Under the pieces are notes generated by a model, which searched no databases, was not told the DNA's origin, and saw only the letters and a list, made by a program, of their open reading frames with translations. Positions 1 through 5,963 of a DNA stretch of 7,985 bases are shown here, one piece after another. The DNA is from Nitrospirota bacterium (GTDB lineage: Bacteria > Nitrospinota_A > UBA7883 > JACRGQ01), in the NCBI GenBank assembly GCA_024275775.1, contig JAJRYM010000113.1, forward strand, positions 1-7,985. Direction: 5' to 3'. How positions within the stretch are numbered: the stretch's first letter is position 1; each line of letters starts with the position of its first letter. The position numbers were made by a program, and so were the translations under genes.

Positions 1-332
1 GCAGAGCGGGCGAGGAGGGATAGAACGTCGGTTGCCAGCGTATTCACTTTCGGTTCGCCGTCAATCATGCGGACAGTTTCGGCGAGGTTTTTTTTGATTA
101 TGTTCAGCATCGACCGCCGGTTTTCAACCAGCACCGCTCTTTCCGCACCTCTGCTCAACGCCTCGCAGGCTACCGCGCCGGTGCCGGCGAACAGCTCCAG
201 AAACGACGCTGAATACGGATCAACCATGTTGAAGAGAGCTTCCCGCACCTTGTCCGAGGTCGGCCTTATTCCTTTTTTTGTGCCGGGGCCGGCGATTCTC
301 AACCCTTTCGCCGCGCCGCCGATTATCCTCAT
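1..332 (-). CDS. rsmD: RsmD, 16S rRNA (guanine966-N2)-methyltransferase, 3' end cut by the window edge
   Basis: About 110 N-terminal residues are visible, read leftward from ATG at 332; the rest lies beyond position 1. The protein begins MRIIGGAAKG, continues RPTSDKVREALFN (about residues 23-35), then the SAM-binding LELFAGTGAVACEALSRGA (about 45-63) and a VLVEN acidic-loop motif. This order is characteristic of RsmD, a SAM-dependent enzyme that methylates N2 of G966 in 16S rRNA during 30S assembly. The NPPY-type catalytic motif expected further on is outside the window, so activity cannot be judged. The start is fixed by homology and by an ATGA overlap with the upstream membrane-protein gene; GGGGAAA just before the ATG can serve as a ribosome site, and translation is probably coupled. 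It is the last visible gene of the minus-strand operon. Confidence 0.93.
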   Translation of the reverse strand, partial: MRIIGGAAKGLRIAGPGTKKGIRPTSDKVREALFNMVDPYSASFLELFAGTGAVACEALSRGAERAVLVENRRSMLNIIKKNLAETVRMIDGEPKVNTLATDVLSLLARS

Positions 333-649
333 TTTCCCCGCGTAATCCTGTAGCCGTCCAGAACCGAGACCAGCCACGTGAGACCTGCGACAATTATGGA
401 ATAACGCGTGAGCGGGTCGGCCAGCAGGGATATGAGAAATCTGTCGGCCGTTGCTAAATCGGCGCCGGTTTTGAAAAACAGCCACGCCTTAAGAAAAAAT
501 TCCACAATGAAATAGAGAGACGCGGGTGTGAACGCAACGGCCATAACGGTGCCCGAAAGGTACTGCTTGGCGTAAATGTGGCCAAGGCCGGGAATGGCGA
601 AAGCGTTTAGAACAAGAACCCGTAATCTGAATTCGCTGATTGTTCCCAT
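329..649 (-). CDS. small membrane protein with PGLGHIY motif, unknown function
   Basis: A 106-residue protein of unknown function. The N-terminal part (residues about 11-30) is hydrophobic and holds IPGLGHIYAKQYLSG, similar to the P-G-x-G-x-x-Y-x-G loop of small TM2-like and related uncharacterised membrane proteins. Hydrophobic segments follow at about 33-59 and 84-98, and the protein ends in a basic tail (DGYRITRGK). It is probably an inner-membrane protein with two or three membrane spans. There is no signal peptide with a cleavage site and no catalytic motif. AGGA about 9 nt before the ATG is a good ribosome site. Its stop overlaps the rsmD start (ATGA) and it begins 38 bp after the PfkB-family kinase stop, so it is co-transcribed with both. 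The neighbours do not define its role. Confidence 0.8.
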   Translation of the reverse strand: MGTISEFRLRVLVLNAFAIPGLGHIYAKQYLSGTVMAVAFTPASLYFIVEFFLKAWLFFKTGADLATADRFLISLLADPLTRYSIIVAGLTWLVSVLDGYRITRGK

Positions 650-687
650 CGGCTTTTCCTCATCGGCCGATTTAGGCTCAGCCGATT

Positions 688-1599
688 TTACTGAAGATCC
701 TCGAAAACGGTTATCCGTTTTATTTCATTGTACCGCCGGACGACATCGTTGAAATCGAGCTTTCTTAACCTTTCGAGGCTGAAAGATTCCACGTTATAGG
801 ACGCCATTGCGCTTCCGACTATCATCGACTGCCTGAGTATGTTCGACGTTACATCTTCCCTGCGGGCGATGTAGCCCATAACGCCGCCGGCAAAAGTATC
901 GCCCGCGCCGGTGGGGTCGTAAACGTTTTCCATCGGGTAGGCGGGCGCGGAAAAAATCTCATCCTTAAAAATACTTATGGAGCCGTATTCTCCCTGCTTT
1001 ATTATCACGGCTTCAGGCCCCAGCCTGCTTATTTCCCTTGCCGCTTTCACTAGGCTTGGATATCCGGTGAACTCCCTTGCCTCGGATTCGTTCAGCACCA
1101 CCATGTTAACCCGCCGTATCGCCTGCTCAAGCGCGTCCCGCTTGTTTTCAATCCAGAAGTTCATGCTGTCGAGAGCGACGAATTTCGGGGCTTTGAGCTG
1201 GTCTATAACGGCAAGCTGAATATCGGGGTCTATATTCGCAAGGAAAACGTAAGGGGTGGAGGCTTCCTCGTCGGTCAGTTTCGGATTGAATCCGGCCAGC
1301 ACGTTGAGATGCGTTTCAAGGGTGTTGGCGGTGTTCAAATCGAAGCCGTAAGAGCCTTTCCAGTGGAAAGTTTTGCCGGGAAGAGTGACGAGCCCTTTTG
1401 TGTTGATTTTATGGTTTTCGAATATTTCCCTGTGCTCGTCGGGAAAATCTTCCCCCACCACGGCCGACAGCCGCACGGAAGAAAAATAGCTGGCGGATAC
1501 GCTGAAATAGGTAGCCGACCCGCCCAGTATGGAATCGGCCTTGCCGAAAGGCGTTTCCACGGAGTCCAGCGCGACAGTCCCTACAACAAGTAAAGTCAT
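688..1599 (-). CDS. PfkB-family (ribokinase-like) carbohydrate or nucleoside kinase
   Basis: A 303-residue cytoplasmic kinase of the PfkB/ribokinase fold, of normal length. The N-terminal strand MTLLVVGTVALDSVE is followed by the GG substrate-pocket signature (LGGSATYFS, residues 25-33). Residues N170 and E171 lie in the VVLNESEA motif typical of magnesium/phosphate contacts, and KQG is at 201-203. The second PfkB signature DPTGAGDTFAGG at 228-239 forms the anion hole, with D234 as the expected catalytic base. The family transfers phosphate from ATP to a sugar or nucleoside hydroxyl; the substrate cannot be read from these motifs, and no sugar transporter or catabolic gene lies beside it. The start is well supported by GGGGGAGGACTA before the ATG. 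It lies 22 bp after the ahbB stop, in the same operon. A role tied to tetrapyrrole synthesis is not supported by its motifs. Confidence 0.9.
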   Translation of the reverse strand: MTLLVVGTVALDSVETPFGKADSILGGSATYFSVSASYFSSVRLSAVVGEDFPDEHREIFENHKINTKGLVTLPGKTFHWKGSYGFDLNTANTLETHLNVLAGFNPKLTDEEASTPYVFLANIDPDIQLAVIDQLKAPKFVALDSMNFWIENKRDALEQAIRRVNMVVLNESEAREFTGYPSLVKAAREISRLGPEAVIIKQGEYGSISIFKDEIFSAPAYPMENVYDPTGAGDTFAGGVMGYIARREDVTSNILRQSMIVGSAMASYNVESFSLERLRKLDFNDVVRRYNEIKRITVFEDLQ

Positions 1600-1609
1600 T
1601 AGTCCTCCC

Positions 1610-1621
1610 CCGGCATGCCGG
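1610..1621. repeat. 12-bp perfect palindrome CCGGCATGCCGG between ahbB and the kinase gene
   Basis: The sequence CCGGCATGCCGG is its own reverse complement. It fills the gap right after the ahbB stop codon and just upstream of the kinase ribosome site. It may form a small RNA stem or be a protein-binding site. No U-tract follows, so it is not a good terminator. Confidence 0.4.
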
Positions 1622-2101
1622 TTAGCCGAAATATCTCATGCTTGATTTTTTAAACTCGCGGGTGCTGTAAAGAAGATGGTAATCCTTTACGCCGGTTTTT
1701 TCCGATATCCGCCTGGCTATATCCTCGACCTCCTCTTGCGATTCGCCGTGAATCATCGTGAAGAGGTGGTAGGGCCAATCGTCGAACGACGGCCTTTCGT
1801 AGCAGTGGGAAACCTCGTTGAAAGCGGCCATTTCGTAGCCGAGCCGCTCCCTATCTTCGGGTTCCGGCACACGCCAGACGCCCATCCCGTTAGCCGTAAA
1901 GCCGGCTTTTTGATGGCGAAGCGTAACGCCGAACCGGCGTATCCAGCCTTTTTCCCTGTAACGCTTGATGTTTGCGATAACCTCTTCCTCGGTGAGGCCT
2001 ACCTTTTCCGCGATGTCGCGGAACGGGCGCATTGAAAGAGGGATGTTATCCTGCAAACAGCCCATTATGGCCTTGTCTATTTCCTTAATTTCGGGATTCA
2101 T
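1622..2101 (-). CDS. ahbB: siroheme decarboxylase beta subunit (AhbB, Lrp/AsnC-like)
   Basis: A 159-residue protein. With AhbA it decarboxylates siroheme to 12,18-didecarboxysiroheme, an early step of the siroheme-dependent heme route; NirD/L/G/H are homologs acting in heme d1 synthesis. An N-terminal helix-turn-helix of the Lrp/AsnC kind (about residues 5-58, ending GWIRRFGVTLRHQKAG) is followed by an alpha/beta domain. That domain holds the family motif VSHCYERP (97-104) and WPYHLFTMIHG (109-119). The H-x-Y-E-R motif belongs to this enzyme family rather than to true Lrp regulators. AAGGA lies about 10 nt before the ATG, and the start overlaps the 3' end of ahbA by 17 nt, pointing to coupled translation and balanced subunits. 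A Lrp-type regulator is the alternative, made unlikely by the motif and the paired gene. AhbC and AhbD are not in the window. Confidence 0.88.
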   Translation of the reverse strand: MNPEIKEIDKAIMGCLQDNIPLSMRPFRDIAEKVGLTEEEVIANIKRYREKGWIRRFGVTLRHQKAGFTANGMGVWRVPEPEDRERLGYEMAAFNEVSHCYERPSFDDWPYHLFTMIHGESQEEVEDIARRISEKTGVKDYHLLYSTREFKKSSMRYFG

Positions 2102-2558
2102 TTTTCTTGTCCTTGAATTTGAAGTCCACCTTGATTTTAAACATTATCTTGGCGGGCATGTTGCGTATAGGCGGAATGCCGGTTTTCCCTTCTATTTCGC
2201 CGAGTATCTGCCGGATGCGCTCCTCGGACTCAGCGATAAGAGTAAACCACAGGTTGTACTTATGGTTTCTTTCGTAATTGTGGGTAACTTCCGGGTATTC
2301 GCTCACGAGAGCCGCGACCTCCTCCAGCCTTTCCGCCGGCACCTTCGCGGAGCAGAGAGTGCTGGTAAAATGGAGTTTGCGCGAATCAAAAGTCGCGCCG
2401 ATGCGCCTGATGACGTTGTTTTCCTTCATCTTCATTACGCGATCGTAGGTTTCCTGCTCCGAAATGCCCACCTTTTCGCCGATTGCGGCGTAGGGGCTGG
2501 CTTCCACCGGAAACCCGGTCTGAATTATGTTCAATATATCTCTATCGTGCTGATCCAT
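2085..2558 (-). CDS. ahbA: siroheme decarboxylase alpha subunit (AhbA, Lrp/AsnC-like)
   Basis: A 157-residue partner of AhbB. An N-terminal winged-helix-like region (residues about 3-60, with NNVIRRIGATFDSRKLHF) is followed by the catalytic-type domain with VTHNYERNHKYNLWFTL (91-107), the signature of AhbA/NirD-type siroheme decarboxylases. The C-terminus is lysine-rich (KVDFKFKDKKNESRN). The reading frame is open upstream to an ATG at 2681, but the true start is almost certainly 2558: GGAGGAAAC sits directly before it, and homology begins here (MDQHDRDILN). The added upstream residues would be of unrelated composition and would cover the promoter region. It is the first gene of the minus-strand operon and is divergent from cstA. 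The product acts in the cytoplasm on siroheme, which also serves sulfite and nitrite reductases, so this step commits siroheme to heme. Confidence 0.88.
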   Translation of the reverse strand: MDQHDRDILNIIQTGFPVEASPYAAIGEKVGISEQETYDRVMKMKENNVIRRIGATFDSRKLHFTSTLCSAKVPAERLEEVAALVSEYPEVTHNYERNHKYNLWFTLIAESEERIRQILGEIEGKTGIPPIRNMPAKIMFKIKVDFKFKDKKNESRN

Positions 2559-2580
2559 GTTTCCTCCAAAAAGAGGTAAA

Positions 2581-2589
2581 ATTCTACCA
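2581..2589 (-). promoter_or_regulatory. probable promoter of the ahbA operon (extended -10)
   Basis: Read on the minus strand the bases are TGGTAGAAT, an extended -10 element (TG-n-TAGAAT). No good -35 hexamer stands at the right distance, which is usual for extended -10 promoters. Transcription would begin near 2574, leaving a leader of roughly 16 nt that carries the GGAGGAAAC ribosome site. This is a pattern match only. Confidence 0.45.
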
Positions 2590-2654
2590 CAAGCCGGATT
2601 CCAAACCCATATCCGCCCAAAACGGACGCATGGAGGATTGAAACGGGTTGCGAA

Positions 2655-2663
2655 TGTTATAAT
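2655..2663 (+). promoter_or_regulatory. probable promoter of cstA (extended -10)
   Basis: TGTTATAAT is a full extended -10 (TG-n-TATAAT). A TTGAAA lies upstream at 2638-2643, but the 14-nt gap is short for a standard -35, so the extended -10 probably carries the promoter. Transcription would start near 2670, giving a leader of about 39 nt with AAAAGGA (2695-2701) placed 7 nt before the cstA ATG. I saw no clear operator palindrome or riboswitch in this leader. Confidence 0.5.
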
Positions 2664-2708
2664 TAAAAGAGTGGCAATCAAGCTTAGTTATCTTAAAAGG
2701 ATTTATTT

Positions 2709-4373
2709 ATGAACGCTGGGGTAATTCTCGGTTTTTCCATAGCCGTTTTCATTATCGCCTATAAGACGTACGGGAACTACGTAACGAATATAGTCGAGCT
2801 GGACGACGGCAATACAACCCCGGCCTACAAGCTGAACGACGGCATCGATTACGTACCGGCCCAAACGGAAGTGCTGTTCGGCCATCATTTCGCCACAATC
2901 GCGGGCGCGGGGCCTATCGTAGGGCCGATTCTGGCGATATATTTCGGATGGCTTCCCGCTCTTTTATGGATAATATTCGGTACGATATTCATCGGCGGCG
3001 TGCACGATTTTCTCGCGCTGGTGGCCTCCATGCGCCACGAAGGAAGATCAATCGGCTCCATAATCGAACAGTACATAGGCAAATCAGGGAAAAAACTTTT
3101 CCTGCTTTTCTCGTTCCCGGCGCTGGTGCTTGTAATCGCGGTTTTCATGAACGTGGTGATAAAAACCTTCGTGGCTAAACCGGAAGTTGGCACGGCCTCG
3201 GTGCTTTTCGTCTTTCTGGCGCTCGCGTTCGGCTACGCGAGGAAAAGGCTGAACGTAGGCCTGCTTCCCGCCACCATCGGAGGCCTTGTATTCATGGCCT
3301 TATGTATCTGGGGCGGGATGATGTGGCCGATAGCGCTTTCCAAAGGGGCATGGATGGTCATCGTAGCCGCTTACATCTTCTTCGCGGCCATCGCGCCGGT
3401 CTCCATGCTTTTACAGCCGAGGGATTACCTGAACTCGTTTCTCCTTCTCGGCGTGATGTTTATGGCGGTTCTCGGCGTTTTCGTTTACCACCCGGATCTC
3501 AGGATGCCCGCGATCACATCGTTCAACGTAGACGGCAACTTTATGTTCCCGATACTGTTCGTTACGGTGGCGTGCGGGGCGGTTTCCGGTTTTCATTCGC
3601 TGGCCGCTTCCGGCACGACGAGCAAACAGATTGTACGGGAGACCGCCGCGAAACCGCTCGGCTACGGTTCCATGCTTGTCGAAAGCGTGCTGGCCGTTGT
3701 CGCTCTTATTTCGGTGGCGTATCTCGCGCCGTCGGCCTACGCCGATATGAAAGCGGGCGGGCCGATTGCCATTTTCTCCAACGGAGTCGGGACGTTTTCC
3801 TCGAAACTCGGCATACCGGTAAGCGCCGGTATAACTTTCGCCGCGATGGCCATATCGTCGTTCGCGCTTACGACGCTCGATTCGTGCGTCCGGCTGGCGC
3901 GGTACGCTTTTCAGGAATTCTTTTCGTCGTCCACCGAGGAGCTTGGAAAAATCTTCTGGGTTAAAAACCCGATTACCGGCACGACCATAGCCGTCGCCGG
4001 CGGGCTGATACTCTCTACGAGCGGCGGGGCGAGCGTTATCTGGCCGATTTTCGGCGCGGCCAATCAGTTGCTTGGCGCGCTGGCACTTCTGGCGACTGCC
4101 GTATGGCTCGAAAAAACCGGCAGGAAATCGCTGTTCGCAAAAATACCGATGTGGCTCATGTTCGCCGTTTCCCTTTCCGCCCTGGTCGTCCTCACCGTCA
4201 ACACGGTAAACAGCGGAAACTGGATTCTGGCTTTACTGTCAATCGCCCTTTTCGGGCTTGGGGCGGCGCTTGCCACGCAGGCGCGCCAGAGCCTTAAAAA
4301 ATACAGAACCGCCTGCGAATACGCAGTCCCAGAACCAGAAACCGCCGGGGCGCCTCCTCCGCCCTGTTGCTGA
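2709..4373 (+). CDS. cstA: CstA-family carbon starvation / pyruvate-peptide transporter
   Basis: A 554-residue inner-membrane protein with many hydrophobic segments, the first at about residues 3-18. Family landmarks occur in order: DYVP (47-50), GHHFATIAGAGPIVGP (58-73), GGVHDF (96-101), ACGAVSGFHSLAASGT (288-303), TLDSCVRLARY (389-399) and WPIFGAANQLLGALAL (445-460). CstA proteins import pyruvate or peptides under carbon limitation. At 554 residues this is shorter than the roughly 700-residue E. coli protein but usual for shorter homologs elsewhere. The tail is proline-rich and ends in two cysteines (PPPPCC). No small YbdD/YjiX-type partner gene lies next to it. The start follows AAAAGGA by 7 nt. 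It heads a probable unit with the ROK kinase 24 bp downstream and is divergent from ahbA. The exact substrate is not visible. Confidence 0.95.
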   Translation: MNAGVILGFSIAVFIIAYKTYGNYVTNIVELDDGNTTPAYKLNDGIDYVPAQTEVLFGHHFATIAGAGPIVGPILAIYFGWLPALLWIIFGTIFIGGVHDFLALVASMRHEGRSIGSIIEQYIGKSGKKLFLLFSFPALVLVIAVFMNVVIKTFVAKPEVGTASVLFVFLALAFGYARKRLNVGLLPATIGGLVFMALCIWGGMMWPIALSKGAWMVIVAAYIFFAAIAPVSMLLQPRDYLNSFLLLGVMFMAVLGVFVYHPDLRMPAITSFNVDGNFMFPILFVTVACGAVSGFHSLAASGTTSKQIVRETAAKPLGYGSMLVESVLAVVALISVAYLAPSAYADMKAGGPIAIFSNGVGTFSSKLGIPVSAGITFAAMAISSFALTTLDSCVRLARYAFQEFFSSSTEELGKIFWVKNPITGTTIAVAGGLILSTSGGASVIWPIFGAANQLLGALALLATAVWLEKTGRKSLFAKIPMWLMFAVSLSALVVLTVNTVNSGNWILALLSIALFGLGAALATQARQSLKKYRTACEYAVPEPETAGAPPPPCC

Positions 4374-4397
4374 TATGACCGACAGAAAACCGGTTCC

Positions 4398-5294
4398 ATG
4401 AAGAAAAGAAGAATCGGCATCGACCTGGGCGGAACTAAAATATCGTTCATTGACCTTTATTCGCCCGCCGAGGTTTTGTGCGAAAAACATATCGACACGC
4501 CCCATGAAAAGGAGGCGATTTTAAAATCGATAATAGAGCACGTTCGGGAAATGCTCGCTGAAAGCGATGAAGAGGAGCCGGCGGGCATCGGCATTGCGGT
4601 TGCCGGGCAGATAAACCCTATAAAGCAGTCGGTCGTCTTTTCCCCCAACCTCCCATTCAAAACGGAGTTCCCCATCGGGAAAATGCTGGAGCAGGCGGTA
4701 CAGATTCCCGTACGCATAGGGAACGACGCCAACGCCGCGGCCATAGGCGAAAAAGTTTTCGGCGCGGCGGTTGAGATGGAAGATTTCATCGTTCTCACGC
4801 TCGGCACCGGCATCGGTTCCGGCGTTTTCACGAACGGAGAACCGCTTCTGGGGCATCGCCGCGCCGCCTGCGAAGCGGGGCACATGGTAATAGACCCTGC
4901 CGGCCCGCCGTGCGGATGCGGGCGCGCTGGATGCCTGGAAGCTTTCGCGTCCGGCTCGGCCATAGAGCGGAACGCCGAAAAGGTTTTCGGCAAGCCGATG
5001 TCGGCCAAAGAGGTTTGCGATGCGGCCAAAGCGGACGACGAAAAAGCGGTATCGATTCTTAAGGAAGCGGGCGAACGGCTAGGCGAGGGGATTGCCTCGC
5101 TTATAAACATCTTCAACCCGGAGGCGGTCTTTTTCACCGGTTCGCTGGCGAACGCCCCTCATCATCACTATTTCGAGCCGGCCATAGAGACCGCGCGGAA
5201 AGCCTCTTTCGGCACGATGGGCGACGGCGTGCGGTTTGAAATATCGGAGCTGAAAGAGAATATAGGACTGCTCGGAGCGGCCGCTCTCGTCTGA
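4398..5294 (+). CDS. ROK-family sugar kinase (glucokinase-like)
   Basis: A 298-residue cytoplasmic ROK (repressor/ORF/kinase) protein of the kinase type, with no N-terminal helix-turn-helix. It has the ATP phosphate loop IGIDLGGTKI (residues 6-15), the catalytic-aspartate motif GNDANAAA (108-115, D110) and the phosphate-binding TLGTGIGSG (134-142). EAGHMVI (159-165) holds the sugar- and zinc-binding H162, and the zinc cluster is CGCGRAGCLE (172-181, with C172, C174 and C179). All key residues are present, so it should be an active ATP:hexose kinase. Glucose is the commonest substrate, but N-acetylmannosamine, fructose or others are possible. The start is certain from the family N-terminus, although no Shine-Dalgarno stands before it. 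The ATG overlaps the stop of an 8-codon reading frame beginning at 4375, so re-initiation after cstA is plausible. It lies 24 bp after cstA and is probably co-transcribed. Confidence 0.93.
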   Translation: MKKRRIGIDLGGTKISFIDLYSPAEVLCEKHIDTPHEKEAILKSIIEHVREMLAESDEEEPAGIGIAVAGQINPIKQSVVFSPNLPFKTEFPIGKMLEQAVQIPVRIGNDANAAAIGEKVFGAAVEMEDFIVLTLGTGIGSGVFTNGEPLLGHRRAACEAGHMVIDPAGPPCGCGRAGCLEAFASGSAIERNAEKVFGKPMSAKEVCDAAKADDEKAVSILKEAGERLGEGIASLINIFNPEAVFFTGSLANAPHHHYFEPAIETARKASFGTMGDGVRFEISELKENIGLLGAAALV

Positions 5295-5338
5295 TTAGGA
5301 AGGCGGCGGCGTTAGCTGATATCATATAGGTAGTCGGG

Positions 5339-5364
5339 CGGACGTTCGTCCGGCGGGTTATAAT
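5339..5364 (+). promoter_or_regulatory. probable promoter of the VOC gene with an inverted repeat in the spacer
   Basis: A consensus -10 TATAAT is at 5359-5364, about 50 bp before the VOC start. No recognisable -35 stands 16-18 nt upstream. Instead the spacer region holds the inverted repeat CGGAC-GTTC-GTCCG (5339-5352), which could be an operator for an activator or repressor, or a short RNA stem. The stretch 5295-5338 between the ROK stop and this site shows no terminator. Confidence 0.4.
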
Positions 5365-5418
5365 TTTTGAAAAACCAAAGTTGCCGGCGAGAGCGGCGCA
5401 TTAGCGGAGGAAAATGAA

Positions 5419-5838
5419 ATGAGCGCGAAAAAACTTACTATTGATTTGATGGTTGAGGACGTAAACGCCACTGTGAAATTCTACCAGGAAAACCTGGGAT
5501 TCGATTTTCAGCTCGGCGTTCCTACCCATACGAAAGAGAGCGTGACAACGTGGGCCGCAGATGAACCGCTTGATTTCGCAATCGTGAAAATGGGCGAGGC
5601 CGAAGTGATGCTTCAGTCGCGTGAAAGCCTCGCGCAGGACGGCTTTTTCGGCGATGGCCGGGCAATCGGCGCTTCCGCCGTTCTGTACATAGAAACGGAC
5701 GACGTAAAAAGCCTCTACGACCGGCTGAAAGACAAAGCGACGATTGTAAAAGATATCCGCACGGCGCATTACGGCATGGAAGAGTTCTACGTCAGCGATA
5801 ACAACGGCTACATCATAGGTTTCGCACAGCCGGTATAA
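5419..5838 (+). CDS. VOC-superfamily protein (glyoxalase/bleomycin-resistance fold)
   Basis: A 139-residue protein with two beta-alpha-beta-beta-beta modules. The first opens LTIDLMVEDVNATVKFYQENLGF (6-28) and the second SAVLYIETDDVKSLYDRLKD (86-105), closing with EEFYVSDNNGYIIGFAQ (121-137). The fold covers glyoxalase I, dioxygenases, epimerases and antibiotic-sequestering proteins. The glutamate that usually ligates metal near the C-terminus is a glycine here (IIGFAQ), and the first module has I-D-L rather than a clear H. This looks like a non-metal or binding-type member, but the function is unknown. The start at 5419 is preferred: GGAGG (5406-5410) lies 8 nt away. An ATG at 5414 is only 3 nt from it and opens a two-codon frame (ATG AAA TGA). 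It appears to be transcribed on its own. Confidence 0.88.
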   Translation: MSAKKLTIDLMVEDVNATVKFYQENLGFDFQLGVPTHTKESVTTWAADEPLDFAIVKMGEAEVMLQSRESLAQDGFFGDGRAIGASAVLYIETDDVKSLYDRLKDKATIVKDIRTAHYGMEEFYVSDNNGYIIGFAQPV

Positions 5839-5876
5839 GCCGGCTTGCCACGGCGAAGCCCGCAGGGCGAAGCCGG
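5828..5876. repeat. GC-rich hairpin cluster at the end of the VOC gene
   Basis: AGCCGG (5828-5833) and CCGGCT (5840-5845) form an inverted repeat that encloses the VOC stop codon. CCGGCTT plus GCC (5840-5849) can instead pair with GGC and AAGCCGG (5866-5876, one bulged base). GGCGAAGCC occurs twice as a direct repeat, at 5852-5860 and 5866-5874. The alternative stems could act as a transcript end or stabiliser, but no U-tract follows, so intrinsic termination is uncertain. It may be a decayed intergenic repeat. Confidence 0.4.
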
Positions 5877-5885
5877 GAGGCGCGG

Positions 5886-5914
5886 TTGATTTTACGGCCG
5901 GAATCCAATAGCAT
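5886..5914 (+). promoter_or_regulatory. possible promoter of rpiB-glyA
   Basis: TTGATT (5886-5891) and TAGCAT (5909-5914) are 17 nt apart, each matching four of six consensus bases. Immediately after lies the inverted repeat TCGATT (5914-5919) / AATCGA (5926-5931) with a 6-nt centre, near the expected transcription start, where a regulator could bind. The leader to rpiB would be about 40 nt. This is a pattern match only. Confidence 0.3.
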
Positions 5915-5963
5915 CGATTTACTTTAATCGACTTTCGCCTAAACGTTTTTTGGGGGCCTGATT

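Noticed and set aside
1610..1621. Terminator between ahbB and the kinase gene
   Set aside because: The palindrome is short, has no U-tract, and abuts the strong ribosome site of the next gene, so co-transcription is more likely.
1965..2579. A 204-codon plus-strand frame opposite ahbA/ahbB
   Set aside because: It lies antisense to two genes with clear family motifs and has no recognisable domain of its own.
2559..2681. Upstream extension of ahbA to an ATG at 2681
   Set aside because: The ATG at 2558 has a perfect GGAGGAAAC ribosome site and begins the family homology. The extra 41 residues have unrelated composition and would cover the probable promoter.
3302..3964. A 220-codon plus-strand frame inside cstA
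   Set aside because: It is an arginine-rich frame overlapping an unmistakable CstA sequence. It is a shadow created by GC-rich codon use.
4365..4373. Possible selenocysteine at the cstA TGA after Cys-Cys
   Set aside because: Readthrough would give only a short run before other stops, no selenocysteine insertion hairpin was seen, and CstA is not a known selenoprotein family.
4457..5137. A 226-codon minus-strand frame opposite the ROK kinase
   Set aside because: Its composition is low-complexity (Ser/Pro/Ala-rich), no family is recognisable, and all ROK motifs are intact on the other strand.
5852..5874. CRISPR-like repeats (GGCGAAGCC twice)
   Set aside because: Only two 9-base copies with a 5-base gap occur; there are no spacers and no cas genes.
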